Assembly (NCBI GenBank): GCA_932521035.1
Contig: OW051494.1
Location: forward strand, 9,162,001-9,226,000
From: Oscheius dolichura
Taxonomy: Eukaryota; Nematoda; Chromadorea; Rhabditida; Rhabditidae
DNA: 64,000 nt
Direction: 5' to 3'
In this document: positions 19,877 through 32,689 of the stretch, in pieces
How the letters are laid out: every line of letters starts with the position of its first letter
Numbering within the stretch: position 1 is the first letter of the stretch
Made by a program: the position numbers and the translations under genes
The notes under the pieces: generated by a model
What the model saw: the letters and a program-made list of their open reading frames with translations, nothing else
Databases searched by the model: none
Told to the model about the DNA's origin: nothing

Positions 19877-20722
19877 TTATGGCTTTGAAGAAATTAAAAT
19901 TTAGCCTATTAGAAAATCAAAAGTATCAGGAGACTATAAAAAGTTCAATTTTCAAACTTTAGGAACAACGCTAGGAACAGATGTGAAACGGTGAGAAATT
20001 CGTTTAACGATTGACCAGTGAGAAATTCAATCGAACTTTCGCGCCGCAAGAGCACAGGAGGCCACTGCCATTCTAATAAACACGGCTCCAGACAGCTGTC
20101 TTATCTATTTTCTAACTTTTTTTTTTCAATTTTGCCTTATTTTTGATACTAATAATCGAGCCTGGCCCAATGTTTCGGGCTTTCCTCTTCCTCATATGAT
20201 CTCATCTTCTCTCAAATTCATTTTTCCTATCAATCTATTACTTTTAATAAATTCAAACAACTTAAAATGGCATGGTTCTGTTAAAGTTTAGCTCAAAAAG
20301 AGAAAGAACGTTTAGAATTTGAGATACTCCAAGGTTTAATGATGTCCCAGTCTTGCGAAGCAGTTTCTCTTTTTTTCTCTACTATTTTAGCCGCTATCAA
20401 GCAGAAAGAAAATGAAAGAACTGTATAATACTGGGGAAAAAAGCCCCGGGAAAACCTGATAATACTGAGAAGTTGTTGCAAAACCGGTTGGAATTCACGG
20501 GACGTGGCATTTGATTGATAGCGCTGCTAATAGTGATAAACTTTGTACCTGAGCAAAAAATCTATGAGAAACTCCCTAAGTGAGGGCTACAGTCGACAAC
20601 GTCTACCCTAATCAGCCCGGTGTTTAACTTTGTTTCTCAGTCAACATTTCCATTTATCCTAATTTCCGTGTATTTTCTCCTCTTCAAAGGCGAATAATTT
20701 TACAGAAAGCTACGGTATAAAA
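19877..20722. other. Intergenic; paired GTGAGAAATTC motifs
   Basis: No gene seen. GGTGAGAAATTCG (near 19990) and AGTGAGAAATTC (near 20018) repeat the motif found at the micropeptide promoters. They lie about 700 bp upstream of the gene at 20723. Confidence 0.35.
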
Positions 20723-22858
20723 ATGCCTGGATTGGACTGGATTCCAGGAATTTCGCAGCTCAAATCTGGCTTTCAACTGATCACTGGAGATCCTGAAGGC
20801 GCTGCTAGGACCCAGGCCAATTTTGTTCAAGAATGCCCTGGATTTTCACAGGCTACTTCCGTTGTTCAACTTATAGCGGGAGATGAAAAGGGCGCTCTGG
20901 AAACGCAGAAGAAATGTTTGGGTACCCTAAACAATGTAGCCAATGGGATTCCAGTTGTAGGGCACATTAAAGGTAGGAGTCTTAAAAGGGCAGTAAGGCA
21001 GGATTTGAATTTAAAGGAACAGTCTCGCACTTGGTCCAGCGTGGTCCGGGGATCGCGCGCGCATTTTGAATATTTAGATTCGCATAACCTTTTTTGGCGT
21101 TTTTTTGCCATTTTTATATGATTTCAGCTTATTTTCGTTAAGGTTTTCTATATTATTCGACCCATAAGCGTGTTCATACAGTAATTCAAAAACACGCTTG
21201 TACTACCTCTTGAAAACTTATTTTAGGTGTTGTTCACTATGCTGTCGGAGACGAAGCAGGCGGCGACCACGCCATGAATGCTGCCAGCCGTTCTGCCGTC
21301 GTTCTGGGAAGTGGAGCAGGGGCTGCACTACTTTCTGGCGGTGATCTAGGTCTCTCTTTCCAAAATTACTAAATTAGGTCTTGCCGCGATTCCTGCTGGT
21401 ATTGCCGCAGGAGCAGCGTATGATACGGCCGGCACACTGATCACTGGGAAGCCTCAAGGCTGGTATGCAGCAATAGGCAACGCATGTGAGAATCCAAATG
21501 CCGGAAATATCTTCGAAGCGGCCTTCGTACCGGTGGGAGATGGATTGGGAGGATATGCCGGAGGGAAACTGGCAACTTCGATAGCTACCCGAGTGAAAAT
21601 CAGCAATTTGGAAGCTATACGAGATGGTAAAATGGCTGTGATCGACGAGGCTACATTTGGTGCTGGAGAAGCAACATCTGCCCAGGTTGTGGAGCTGGGA
21701 AATCAAATCAATGCCTTGACAAGCCAAATAAATCTCTTGAAACATGGAACAACACAATTTTGGTTCGATCCAAAGACTGGAGAAATCTTCACAACGAAGC
21801 CAACTAATGGGGCCATAGCTGTTCCCGGATATATTAATGAAAAAGATGAGAAGAAGCTGAAAAATAAGATCAAGGACATGTACAATCAGTGAGTTTTAGA
21901 CTTGAATTTTATTAGGAAAAGGGAAAAAATTTGATAATTTTATTAGAAAAAGGGAAAAATCCATTGATTTTAGGCAAAGTGATGGAATTCTTTCTGATAA
22001 TTATGCTCAACAACTGGCTGGAAACTGTAATACACGAATCCTGAAGCAGAACAGATGTACGAATCGTGAGAATCAGCAAGCTCAGGGCGACTTGACTGCG
22101 GCCTATCCGAATATTCCCATTTTTACTGAAGGCGAAATCAATCAGCTGAAACGAGATCAGCAGGATCCGAACAAGCAAAACAGTCGAATTCTACTTCAGG
22201 CGCTTTCTTGGCTTCACGTTCCAATGCCTTCCCAGTTTAATTATACGGTAATTGAGCTCAGTTTACAGAATAACTGACTTTAGGGAGCGATTCTGAGAAA
22301 TAATTCTCGCCAAGGCCTGCTGCACAGCTTCCTTCGTCACAATGGCGAATGGAAAAATGTTATCAATGGGCTATCTGATGATATTCAGAATATTCCTTCG
22401 ATTCATCGAGATCTCCAAAATATTGAAGGAGCAACTAATTTCGAAGAGGCTGGCCGTCTTTTGAATACTTTCGCTCAGACGCTGCAAAATTTGAGCAACG
22501 ACGATCGAGAAGGTGAGATTGGGTACCGTAATTTAGGGGATTCTGATTCGTTTCTCTGAAGAAAAAAAAATTTCCAGCCTTGTCCGACATCCAAATGCGG
22601 CTCTACAAATTTTTAAACGCCAACATCACCTATGCGAATTATCTTGGCGAAGGAGTCAACGACGCCGGCAGGATTCGAGTCTTCTTCAGAGTCAAGGACA
22701 ACCAGGGAAAGTATCAAGTTATGGTCGTCTGTGTCTCGGACCAACTTTACCGAAACCACGACGATATTCCGGATTCTCGTCGAATCAGAACAATCACAAC
22801 CATTTACTTCATTTCAGAAAGCAAAGCCCGAATACAGCTGATCAAAAAGATGTTCTGA
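20723..22858 (+). CDS. Unrecognised 555-residue protein with GDPEGA/TQ repeats
   Basis: Six exons join in perfect frame: 20723-20972, 21227-21349, 21378-21888, 21974-22247, 22284-22512, 22578-22858. The N-terminus has two repeats of the form IxGDxxGAxxTQ (ITGDPEGAARTQ; IAGDEKGALETQ) and a third weaker one (AVGDEAGGDHAM). A Gly/Ala-rich, glycine-zipper-like stretch with SGAGAALLSGG and AAIPAGIAAGAA follows (about residues 110-150). The middle and C-terminal parts are Gln/Asn-rich and then mixed (DAGRIRVFFRVKDN near the end). No signal peptide. Intron 2 is only 28 nt. I recognise no named family; the repeat plus Gly-zipper layout may be a membrane- or complex-associating module. High confidence that it is a gene, none for its function. 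Confidence 0.75.
21014..21060. mobile_element. Kolobok-type left terminus in intron 1 of the 555-residue gene
   Basis: TTAA (21010-21013) followed by AGGAACAGTCTCGCAC matches the left end of the element at 45100 (AGGGACAGTCTCGCAC). No matching right end is seen before the exon at 21227, so it is a truncated or decayed copy. Confidence 0.45.
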
Positions 22859-23683
22859 AATGCTTTGAATTGTAGTCTTAGTCGCTTCTCAAACTTGTGA
22901 ATTATAAAACATTCTTGTTGAAATGCAATTTCCTTGGCCCGTTGCTCCCTACAAAATTGAACGATTGGGAAAAGTTCAAATCTTTTCAAACATTGGGAAA
23001 GGGACCAAAACACACAGGTGAGAAATTCATTGGGACTGACGCGTGCAGCGCAGGAAGATTCTTTCTTTCTGTCACGCCTCCTATCGGTAGTGCAATTTAT
23101 CTTTTTCATTTCTTCTAGAATTATGGAGAAGAAGAAGTGTCAAAGCTTGTTCGACAAGAAAATAACTAGAACAGCTCTTTGGGAAGGGGGAGCCGGCGCT
23201 GTCGACGGTTTTTCGCCGAGTTGTGGCTCCCAGTGCCGTCGAAGACGGCCGGAGGCATACTTGTATAAGAAAAACGGCGAGAAAAATAGCAGCAGCAACT
23301 GAAAACGCGGCAGGAGAGAGAGAGAGAGAGAAAAGGAAGCGGACCTTCTTCTAGTCGAAGAGATGCTGAAAATGACTGCTCAACTGGTGGAACAGGATTA
23401 TGTTTACAGGAAAAGGATCTTGAGATTATTGGTAACTTTACTACAACTTAACAAGCCCTGGGCAAGATTGGACGGTGGAATTTTGGAGACGGTTCCATTT
23501 TTTCTTAGCCCCCCTATCTTGTCCTTATTAATCTGACTCTCTCGTCTCTCGATAAGACTCTCCTCTTCCCCCCTCCCCGGCTAGGATCTAATTGTCCGTC
23601 GAGTAATTGCCAACTGCCGGTAACCTTCTCCGGTCATCTTCCGGTCAATTGGCGTATCCCTCTCCCTCTTTCCTCCCTTTCCA
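22859..23683. repeat. Intergenic region with dispersed repeat copy 2 (23305-23460)
   Basis: 23305-23460 (gcggaccttcttctagtcga...) is the second copy of the repeat at 4320 and 49190, here after a (GA)n tract. A GGTGAGAAATTC motif is near 23020. No gene is supported, and the remainder before the PTR start is pyrimidine-rich. Confidence 0.55.
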
Positions 23684-26600
23684 ATGAGTTTCCAAGCAAT
23701 CGTTTCCCAATTTTTCGAGGTATGGATCATATTTTTATTTAAACTGGAAGTTAAAATTCTAGTGGCAGGCGAAGCTCGTCGTTAGGCGACCTCTTCCTTG
23801 GCTTATTGCTCCACCGATTTTGTCTATAGTTCTTGGTAAGCGGATTATAATGGTGTCTAGTCTCTTTCAGTAAGTTTAGCAGCATCAGATTTCCATCTAA
23901 ATATTTCAAATGAGACGCTGCAAGTCTTTTTACCGGATGAAATGACTTCTTTGAGAGATTTGAAAGAGGTAAGCCACCGAATTTTCAATTTTCCCGCCTT
24001 TTTCCGTTTAAAATGGAGGCAGGGAGATACGAGACCGTATTCCAACAAAAAATCCTGTTTCCAGCTGATGAAACTCTTCCCGCCGCGGGATTTCCAACGC
24101 GACACCTACAGTATCCTCGGCTCTAAATTCGCCTACTTCATTTTAGAATCAATTGATGGCAATATTTTAGCCAGCGACGGTTTACAAGAACTAAAAAGAC
24201 TACATCAAACAGTTAAAGGAATAATTGTGAGTACTTATTCTGTCCAAAAATTAGTATTTCAGAGTCCGAAAGGACTAACTTTTGAATCGGTTTGTATTCG
24301 GGAAATGGACGCCTGTCTTGTTCATCCGCTTCTATTGGCAGTGGAGGATGATCCCAGTTTTGCTCCCCTCTTTTTCCGGTATCCTATTCTTCGCTTTGGC
24401 GATTTGTACGTGGATAATGCTTTAGTTTTTGGAGGTGTGAAATTGGACGAGAAGGTAAGAGGAATTTGGGAACCGGGCCTGGTTACTGTATGTTTTTCGA
24501 TGGAATTTAACGAATACGGGTTACTGTAAGGCCGATAAATCGAGGGCTACCGGAATTTTCGACCGGCTCTTGAGAATTTCCAAAAAGTTATTATTTGTAG
24601 AAAAGTGATAAAGAAGGAAATGCCCCGGTTGTCTTCGCCTCTTCCGTTAGAGTCGTCTATGTTTTGGACGATGATCCCCAAACCGACGAGTAAGGCTTTT
24701 CCTTCAGATTTTCCATTTTTTTCCCATTTTCAGCTGGATTTTAACCTACCTCCAAACCCTCGCCACATATGAAAAGAGAAACGGGACCCGGCTCTATTGG
24801 TGCACTTCAAACAGCCTAGCCAAGGAAATGGAAAGAAACGGCGATGTAGGCAAACCGTCCTGTCTAACTGTGGCTCCTTTTCAGCTCTTGGTTCCTTGGA
24901 TGCCCTGGGCAGCACTTTTATTAGTCATATTTTGTGCCTGCTCCTGTATGGAGAAGGATGTGGTCCGATCACAGCCGCTGATGGGTCTCGCAGCAATGAC
25001 CAACGCTGTAATGGCCACGGTAGCTGCAACGGCGCTTTTACTCTACATCCAGTTCCCTTTTCTACCTCTGGTCTTCATTATGCCTTTTTTAGTCATTTGT
25101 AAGTTTTTCTGACCCGCTTTCAATCCCTGTGACTTTCTTCACACATGGGCAAACGTCTGGCGCTCGTAACATATCTTCTGTCAAAGCTTGTGGGGCGAAT
25201 TTTTTGTCGGGGCGCCTGGGATGTGACTGGATTCATTAGACTCGCCTTGACGTGCTCTCCAACTAGGTCTTTGAATTTTTGAAATCGACCAAGAAATGAC
25301 CGAGATACGGACACAAACGCCCGACACTCTGACCTACGCCCAAAAAAACGGGCGCGCCCGCCATTTTGCTCATGGATGCCTTCCATTAGATCTTCATTTT
25401 TCCAAAAATTCGTAGTAAATCCAATTTTTCAGCCATAGGAGTGGATAATATGTTCCTAATGCTTCGAAGTTGGCGCCTAACAAAAGAAGAAGATCTAGAA
25501 AAACGGTTTATCGAAGCGATGACGGAAACGGCGGCTTCCCTCTTCCTCACGTCCCTAACAGACGGCCTGTCCTTTGCAATTGGAGCAGTTTCTGACTTCC
25601 ACGCTGTTCGTAAGCTTTATAGCTTTCTAAAACAATAGAATTAAGGAGTATTCTGTACTTATTGTGCTCTAGCCATTCTGATGATGTTCTTCTATCAGAT
25701 TTCTTTCTTCAACGCAGCTATGGTCTTTTGCTGTCGACGGGAAATGGCTGGCAGGCATTTTATCATGTTTTGGAAGGTGGTGGAGAAACCGAGACGAGGT
25801 AGGGCATCAAAAAGTAAGTGTAGATGTGATCATTACTGTAATGGAATGAAAATACAGTACTCCTTCTGGGTAAGCAGGTTTCATCGGCAGCGTTTGAAGT
25901 AAACGCGCCCTATTGTTCCAGAAACGTCGTTATCTACCATTTTTGACGTTATTTTCTCGTTATTAACTTGTAATTTGGAAGCTGAAAACTTACACTAGCC
26001 CTAAAAATGGAGCTGGTCTCAAGAAGAAGCTAGTTATTTAAATTTAACGCCCTTTTTTCCAAAATTCGAGGGAATGGGTGACCCAGACTTGGGATAAAGC
26101 CCCTCCCGTCCCAAATTGGGTAAAAAAGAATGCAGTAATAGCCGAATAACTCTTCCTTTTATTTTCTGCATATCCAGATCCTTTTAGAAAGTTGTTTCGC
26201 TTCGAGACCTCTTCCCCCGCTTCCCTCCAGCTCTATCGGCTCCCTGCTCTCAAAAATCATCCATCCAGCTATCGTCCGGGTCTTGATTGCCCTTCTCTAC
26301 GTCTGCTATCTTTCCTGTTCCATTTTCTTCGCTTTTAGTAAGATTTTACGTTATATCTAGGATAAAATACGTTTAGAACTTCCTCTAGGCTTGGATATGA
26401 AGCTCCTTCCCCCGGATGGATCCTTTGTGGCTGAAGAAATGATTGCCCAGGAGAGATTGTACTCAAATTATGGGCCGTTTTGCTTTGCGATCATTCATTT
26501 GAAGAATGAGGAACTAGGAAAGGCACAGACGAGAAGGAAACTTCTGAAACTTTACCAAGAATTGGGAAAGTGAGCTACCGTAATCCCTATCCCCTAAAAC

Positions 26601-28218
26601 TCTAAATTAGCTCTGAATGGACCTCCAAAGGGGAATTTTGGCTAGAAGAATTTGAAAAGAACAATACTGGGAAGTCATTTAACCAAGAAGAGCTCCTCAC
26701 AGCCCTGCATACAATGTTGGCTCGGCCTTCTACAGTCAAATTTCGCTCTGATATACGGTAACAGCCTTTACAGCACTCCCAATAAGACAGAGAGTTCCAG
26801 GTTCTCTATGAATGGTAGCATTGAAGCCACGAAAATGCTCTTGAGGACAAGAAGACTTCACCCGACTTCGGATGAACCAAGAGCCACCTTCCTGAGACAA
26901 AGTTTAGCCATGAGCGATTTTAAAGGCTTCGTTTATGATACCAGGTAAGTTGAGATTAGAGAGAAGGGAAATAATGGGGGTTACAGCTTTCTACTGGTGG
27001 ATCAACAGCTGACAACAGTTATGAACGTTGTCTCGAATGTAGCAGTGGCAATAGTGACGATGCTGGTCATCTGCGTCCTAATGGTAAGTCGACACGATAC
27101 CGCTATTCACAGAATAAGGCTTCTATCCAAAGAAAAACGATCTTGGACGCGCCGCGTTACTTAAAGCGACTGTCAGGGAGCTATAACAGCATTCACGGGT
27201 CCCGCAGCGACGTGAACCACCGCTTTCGTGTTTTGCGAGAATACACTTGATAGAAAACGGAAAGTCGGGTCAAACCAGGGTCATTCGACACAGTTTTTTA
27301 AGCTGATTCCGATGGTACTTTTGGTTTTTTTTTACAAAAGTGCTAATTTCAATATCTGTCACTCTGGTCATTTGCGTGCATTTACCCCCATAGGTCCTTG
27401 ATAGTCCCTTTAACTATCCTCTGTCAAAGTTTGTGTGGCTACAGATGTTTCGTGGGGGTGGTTGAGATGTGACTGGGTTTATTAGAATCGCCTTGACGTG
27501 CCCTCCAACTAGGTCTTTGAATTTTTGAAATCGACCAAGAAATGACCGAGATACGGGCACAAACACCCGACACTCCCGTCTACGAACAAAAACGTGCGCA
27601 ATTGAAATCAAAATTACCCTCTCTCCCCTCTTCACTCCTATTCCCCTCCTTTCCAGGTACCCCGCCCTGTCGCAGCCGTCTGTGTTGCTCTCTCCATTGT
27701 TTCCATCAACATAGGAGTTGTAGCTGCTCTCTCTGCCTGTTCCACCCGTCTGGATATCATTTCCATGATTACAATAGTCATGAGTATTGGCTTCTCTGTG
27801 GATTATGTCACCCACACGACTTTTCATTACGTTTCTCAACGCCACGACAGGCTGGAGGTGGGAAATTCTCATTTTTGGGTACTGTAGACCTTTAGAAATG
27901 TCTTCACATGATGACAGAACCCATTGCTCAGGCCGCTTTCTCAACAATTGTCGGTATAGCGCCGCTGGCCCTTGTTCCCGCCTATATTATTCGAACTTTC
28001 GTCTTAACGGTCTTTTTTGTTGTGATCATTGGAATTCTACATGGGCTACTGTTTCTACCTGCTCTTTTACACACTATTGTAAGGAAAAATTAACGAAAAT
28101 GGTGAAAAATGAGGTTCAGGTGCCGAGGACAGAATATTTGGAGCCGTACTCTCGCCATCAAGACCAACAGTTTCCTATTTCTACAGGGTGGAGAAGACGG
28201 ATTGTTGTTGACGGGTAG
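23684..28218 (+). CDS. Patched-related (PTR/RND-type) transporter with sterol-sensing domain
   Basis: About 15 exons. The start codes [12 protein letters not shown], joined to a first membrane segment ([15 protein letters not shown]) by a short intron (donor 23720, acceptor before 23763). A large luminal loop follows. A cluster of membrane helices from 24730 to 25800 contains [13 protein letters not shown] and the sterol-sensing-like [20 protein letters not shown] second luminal loop (26390-26950) precedes the C-terminal bundle with [20 protein letters not shown] (27780) and [15 protein letters not shown] (28050). These are signature positions of nematode PTR proteins. A final 41-nt intron leads to a 32-residue tail with stop at 28218. 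PTR proteins act in plasma or endosomal membranes, in cuticle, moulting and lipid or sterol handling. Two introns carry a dispersed ~190 bp repeat. Confidence 0.85.
25172..25370 (+). repeat. Intronic ~190 bp repeat, copy 1
   Basis: The core CAACTAGGTCTTTGAATTTT and GAGATACGGACACAAACG are shared with 27415-27602, 39347-39541 and, inverted, 41160-41290. It lies in a PTR intron. Confidence 0.75.
27415..27602 (+). repeat. Intronic ~190 bp repeat, copy 2
   Basis: It begins CTATCCTCTGTCAAAGTTTG and ends in the ...CCGTCTACG...AAAAACG block seen in copies 1 and 3. It sits in another intron of the same PTR gene and is directly preceded by TCCCTTTAA. Confidence 0.75.
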
Positions 28219-29489
28219 ATATGAAGAAAATAAAGATTCTTCTCGATTTTTGGGGAAGATTAATCGTGTTTAAAAGACTTGAACCGTTTTCAAAGAAAAA
28301 CTGAAACCCCTATCGGAGCTTTCCGGTTGATTTTTATCTAATTTTCAGGTGAAATATGATATTTATTGACATTTCTATGAGATTTTTTCAAGATTAGCCC
28401 TATATTTGCTCGTGGGACCACAATTGAAAGCAAGAAAATCAATTAATTTTAACGAAAAGCCGTTTTGACGTCGCTATTCTATCAATTTTTCGAATTTTGG
28501 CTTCAGCGCGCCATATACGAAGAATTTTATGGAAATATGCATCTTAAAATGTCGAAAGAAACAATATTAAGCTGTTTTTGTTGTTATAGAGAACGGAAAT
28601 ATAGAGATAAGCCTCGGCTATAAATAACGGGTCCTGGCGCGGCCGTTCCCCGTCATTGACATAAAATCGCGAGCTGGAATTATTCATTTCTCTCAAATAG
28701 TTTTCATAGATAATGTCCGTTGCCATTCATTTTGTCTATTTTTGACTTTTCTTTCTCTTTTTATCAAAATATATACCTTGAACGACTTTTTATAGGATGA
28801 CCCAGTCGTAATAGGGGACAGAAGTCGACGAACAGGGAAAAGATCGAAACAAGTTCGGAAAAATGAGATTTGAAGATATAATAACGTCGCGGGTAGGTCA
28901 TGTTCATTAATTTTATGTTAGATTTTTTATTTTTTATACATATAGGGAATATTTTATCGATATACGGGAAGAAATGACATGGAACGGGCATGAGATAGAC
29001 TCAAACACTTCAAATGACCTCCTTGGGTTGAATAATGTGGGAAACGCGCCTCTTTTCAAGTTTTCCTAATTTTTGAATCGGATATTCAAGCCATAAACCT
29101 GGAAAATTAGCCCATTGCTTTCATTTTAGGCCTTAGCTTCCGGTTTTGTCAAAATTTGACTTTTAGCGGCTTTGAAATAGGTGAACGAACATTTCGAGCC
29201 GTTCAAATGACTCCGAACCCCGGCAAATAGGCTTGTCTAGCCAAATTTTGGCTTACAGAAGGCCGTATTCTATCGGTAAGCGTATTGTTCCCTGAATATT
29301 GGGCCATTTTTTGCTGCACATCCTTATGCTTTGTAGCAAAATCGGCGTTCCTATGCTTTTCTTCGTGAAAACTACGTTTACTACCTATCGTACAGTCTCT
29401 AAAAGGGTTACACGACTCCATGAGACTTTTTAGCAATCAAAATAGTCCTAGAACCGCTAGCGTAAGTCACGAATGACTCTAGACGACTG
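28219..29489. other. No gene seen
   Basis: 3' flank of the PTR gene and AT-rich intergenic DNA without supportable exons. Confidence 0.4.
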
Positions 29490-29637
29490 GGTACCTGATA
29501 GTCCGATGTCCTGCACCCGTAAAGTCTCGGCAGGAGGATCATCTTTATTCAAAACTGTTACAAAACTGTGACGCCTTTATACCTTTGTTTTGCCGAGACT
29601 TTGCGGGTGTAAGGGATCGGACTATCGCGGTCCGAGC
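29490..29637. mobile_element. Palindromic ~145 bp MITE, copy 2
   Basis: Inverted arms with CACCCGTAAAGTCTCGGCA on the left and TGCCGAGACTTTGCGGGTG on the right. The outer ends are slightly diverged (GTACCTGATAG; CTATCGCGGTCCGAG). Confidence 0.85.
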
Positions 29638-31831
29638 GACTCCAGCACTTGAAAGTTGCCATGCTCCCCTTTTTGTTAGCCTTATTTTTCCACTCATTCT
29701 TCTCTGACAAGGATGTGAGGATGTTAGGCCTCAAAACAGAACTCATTCCAGACAATTCGAGATCTTTTAGTGGGAAGACAAGAGTACTTGAAGACCGCGT
29801 ACACATTGCCAGAATGAGGGGGACGGCAGGAACAAATGGGCTTGTCCTTGAGGTAGAGCCTAATATCCCGCGCTGCCTTTCATAGCCCGCAGTTTCCCGG
29901 CTTTTTTGTTACAGTAATCCATATTTCTTGGTCTCTGGGCCTCTTTTTCCAACCATCTGAGGCGATCTTTGCAATTTCCTCCCCCAAACGCGGATCCTTT
30001 CCGAGAGCCAATCCAATGGTTGTTGGCTCTCTCTCTCCCGCCACCGCCTCGAATTTCCCCCTCTCCCATCTTTATTCAATTTCTGCTCATTAGGAAACGT
30101 GTGTGGCTGGGAGAGAAAGATAGAGTGAAAATACGGGAAAAACAACAGCTGGGGGTGAGGGGGACCCAAAGCAAACGCCAACCCATCGATTCTGTTCCTC
30201 GTCGTCGTCGTCGCGTGTAAAGAGAGAGGAGGAAACAGAGAAAGACGAATTGCGGCTTTTTCACCGGAAGGGGCTTGAGTCCCCCAGATTAGGCGGCCAC
30301 CAGTTGCATATTCCACGGTTTTCTCTTCTCCATTCTATTCTAAAAGACATCCTTACTATAATTTTATTCCCTCACGCATAAATTTCATTTTAGGGGGCAT
30401 TTCCCCGGGGGAAAGGGGCCGAGGTGACCCGTTCCTGGACCTTTTGAACTCTGAAACCTTCGCCTCCCACCATTTTTGAACCAAATTAACCTTTTGGATC
30501 ACTTTTTTCATAGGAAACTAAAAACTCATCAAATATTTGATTACTGCGGTCATTTTCCTGGAAATCCGCTCATTTTCCCGCCATTCTCTCCATTTTGAAG
30601 TCTGATTTTGCGAAAACCCTACTCTCTTTGATTGTTTGCTGTTATCTACAGCTAAAATGCTACTTTCTCTCAAATTTAGACCTTTAAGATCCAAATATTT
30701 TAAGGGTTTCCTTCAAAACTCTTCGGGATTTTAATCAGACCATAGATTTGCTCAAAACTCGCCAGTTTTCACCCGTTAGTCTAGTTACTAGCAATTTTTC
30801 GAGAAAATTTGATTTCCTTCCCATAGAAACGAAGTTATAGCTCGTTTCTAGCATAAGAAATTTTCCATTGGGAGCCATTTGGAAACTTAGCGAGCCAGCG
30901 TTGCCTGATCCTCAATTTCAAACTGAAATTCGGGCGCTTTTGTTCGCCAAAGTGTCAAATGGTCCCCGGTGGAAAATCCGGGGTTGGAAACGGACTATGG
31001 TCTTTCTACCAGCTAGATTAACCAAAAAGCGGCCTGTTTATTCGAAAAATCCATAAAATGGAGTTTTACTGAACCTCAGAACTGTCCAGATTACAATTTG
31101 GCGCCTTTCCTCCTAAAAATTGCAGAATTTTTGGAGTGTTCGAGTGATTTCCTTCAAAGTTCGCTATTTTCCCCCTTTGCTGTTTAATTTTTTCGCTATT
31201 GTTGTTGCAAAAATTTCGCGCTGCGGCTGTGATTGCCGCCCATTCAAAAAGAGGATATTGTCTTTCCGGCTGGGGCTGAATCCTCCCGCTTTTTGGCCAG
31301 CTTCCTTTTTGTCCTTTCTACTCACCGGAAGTGGCCGTTCTATCGATGTCAGCTCTCCGTTTACCCTTTTCGGCATCCCCTAGGCTCTCTTTTTTATCCA
31401 TCGGAGCGTTCACGCCTGAAAGGAAACCTCTACCGCGTTTAAGATTGAATTATCCGCCGTCTTGCGAAGAAAAACTGCTGCCCGAGGCGGCTGAGCCCGC
31501 CAGCCAACCAATTTTTAGGCTTTTACTCTAAATTACCTGAAAAACGATCCCAAACTCGGGGTTTTACGCTTTTAATTACTATTTGTTTGTTCTACTGGCC
31601 GATAACTTGTTGACTGGCTATATGTGTCATAATTGGGCCGCTGCTTCCCGCCTAATCGAAAATTTAATGCAAATTCCCTTGTTTTGCTTTGCCGCTCTAA
31701 TTTTCTTCCATTTTCTCCATTTAGACCAGACAAATCCCCTATTTTCTCCTCATTTTTCACCAAATTTATGCATTTTTATGCGAAATTGGGTAATTTTCCC
31801 AAGGAAGGGCAAAATAATAACCCGCCAGTGA
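29638..31831. other. No confident gene
   Basis: A 75-codon ORF (29661-29885) starts with a hydrophobic stretch (MLPFLLALFFHSFF) and could be a secreted peptide, but it begins at the MITE edge and shows no splice or family support. The rest is C/T-rich or AT-rich non-coding DNA, probably the distal promoter region of the myotubularin gene. Confidence 0.35.
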
Positions 31832-31975
31832 GGCTCGGTCCTCGATATTCCGATCCCCTGCACCCATAAAGTCTCGGCAAGACAAAGGTATAAAGGCGTC
31901 ACAGCTTTGTAACAGTTTTGAATAAAGATGATCGTTCTGCCGAGACTTTACGGGTGCAGAAGATCGGACCGAGCC
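31832..31975. mobile_element. Palindromic ~145 bp MITE, copy 3
   Basis: It begins GGCTCGGTCCTCGATA and ends GGACCGAGCC. The right arm lacks the CTATCGA block present on the left, which shows a small internal deletion. Confidence 0.85.
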
Positions 31976-32689
31976 ACTGGCGAAATTTTTCGAGTTTGAC
32001 CCTCCCCATGCCATTTTATTCTTGAAAAGGGCGCAAATATCTCATTTGGAGAGTAATTTGCTGTTCAATAAACCATCGGGATGGGAGGGAAACCCCCTGG
32101 GAGCCATTGGCCGCACCTAAACCCTTCAAATGGGGCAGGGCGCGCCTTTCCTTGACTTGTTCCCATTTTTAATTGAATTTTCCCAAAAATTGATTGTTTT
32201 CCAACTTTCGCAGCTATTAGAAGTTGTTCTCCTCCTTTTTACAGTCTAAAAACTCAAAATTTCGGTTAAAATCCCATTAGAAACGAAGATTAGCCCGGGA
32301 AACGCGCGCGTTATCAAATTTCAAGGGCACAAATTTATCGGCCGGCTGTTTTTTGCCTCCCACAGCTGACAGTAGTTCCTTTTCTTCTCTTTTCACCCCC
32401 TCAATTGTAATGCGACCCGCCAGTTTGAATATTTCATGCCGGTGGATGTTGTTCTCCGCCAAGGTAAGGGGCTAGCCGCGATTGCACTACTCTCTTCCCT
32501 CCCAGCCGTCTTCCCCTCTCAAAGATAACTCTATCTACCTATCCAATCTCCCATTTTCACCCCCTCTTTTCCTCCTTTAAAAAACATCTCAGCGTGTCTA
32601 CCAATCGCGGCTTCTTTTTCACCAGGGGAGCAGCCCTTCCCTCCGGTAGGAAGACTGCTCCCAGCGGAAGGCGCTTCAGTCGGGATCCA

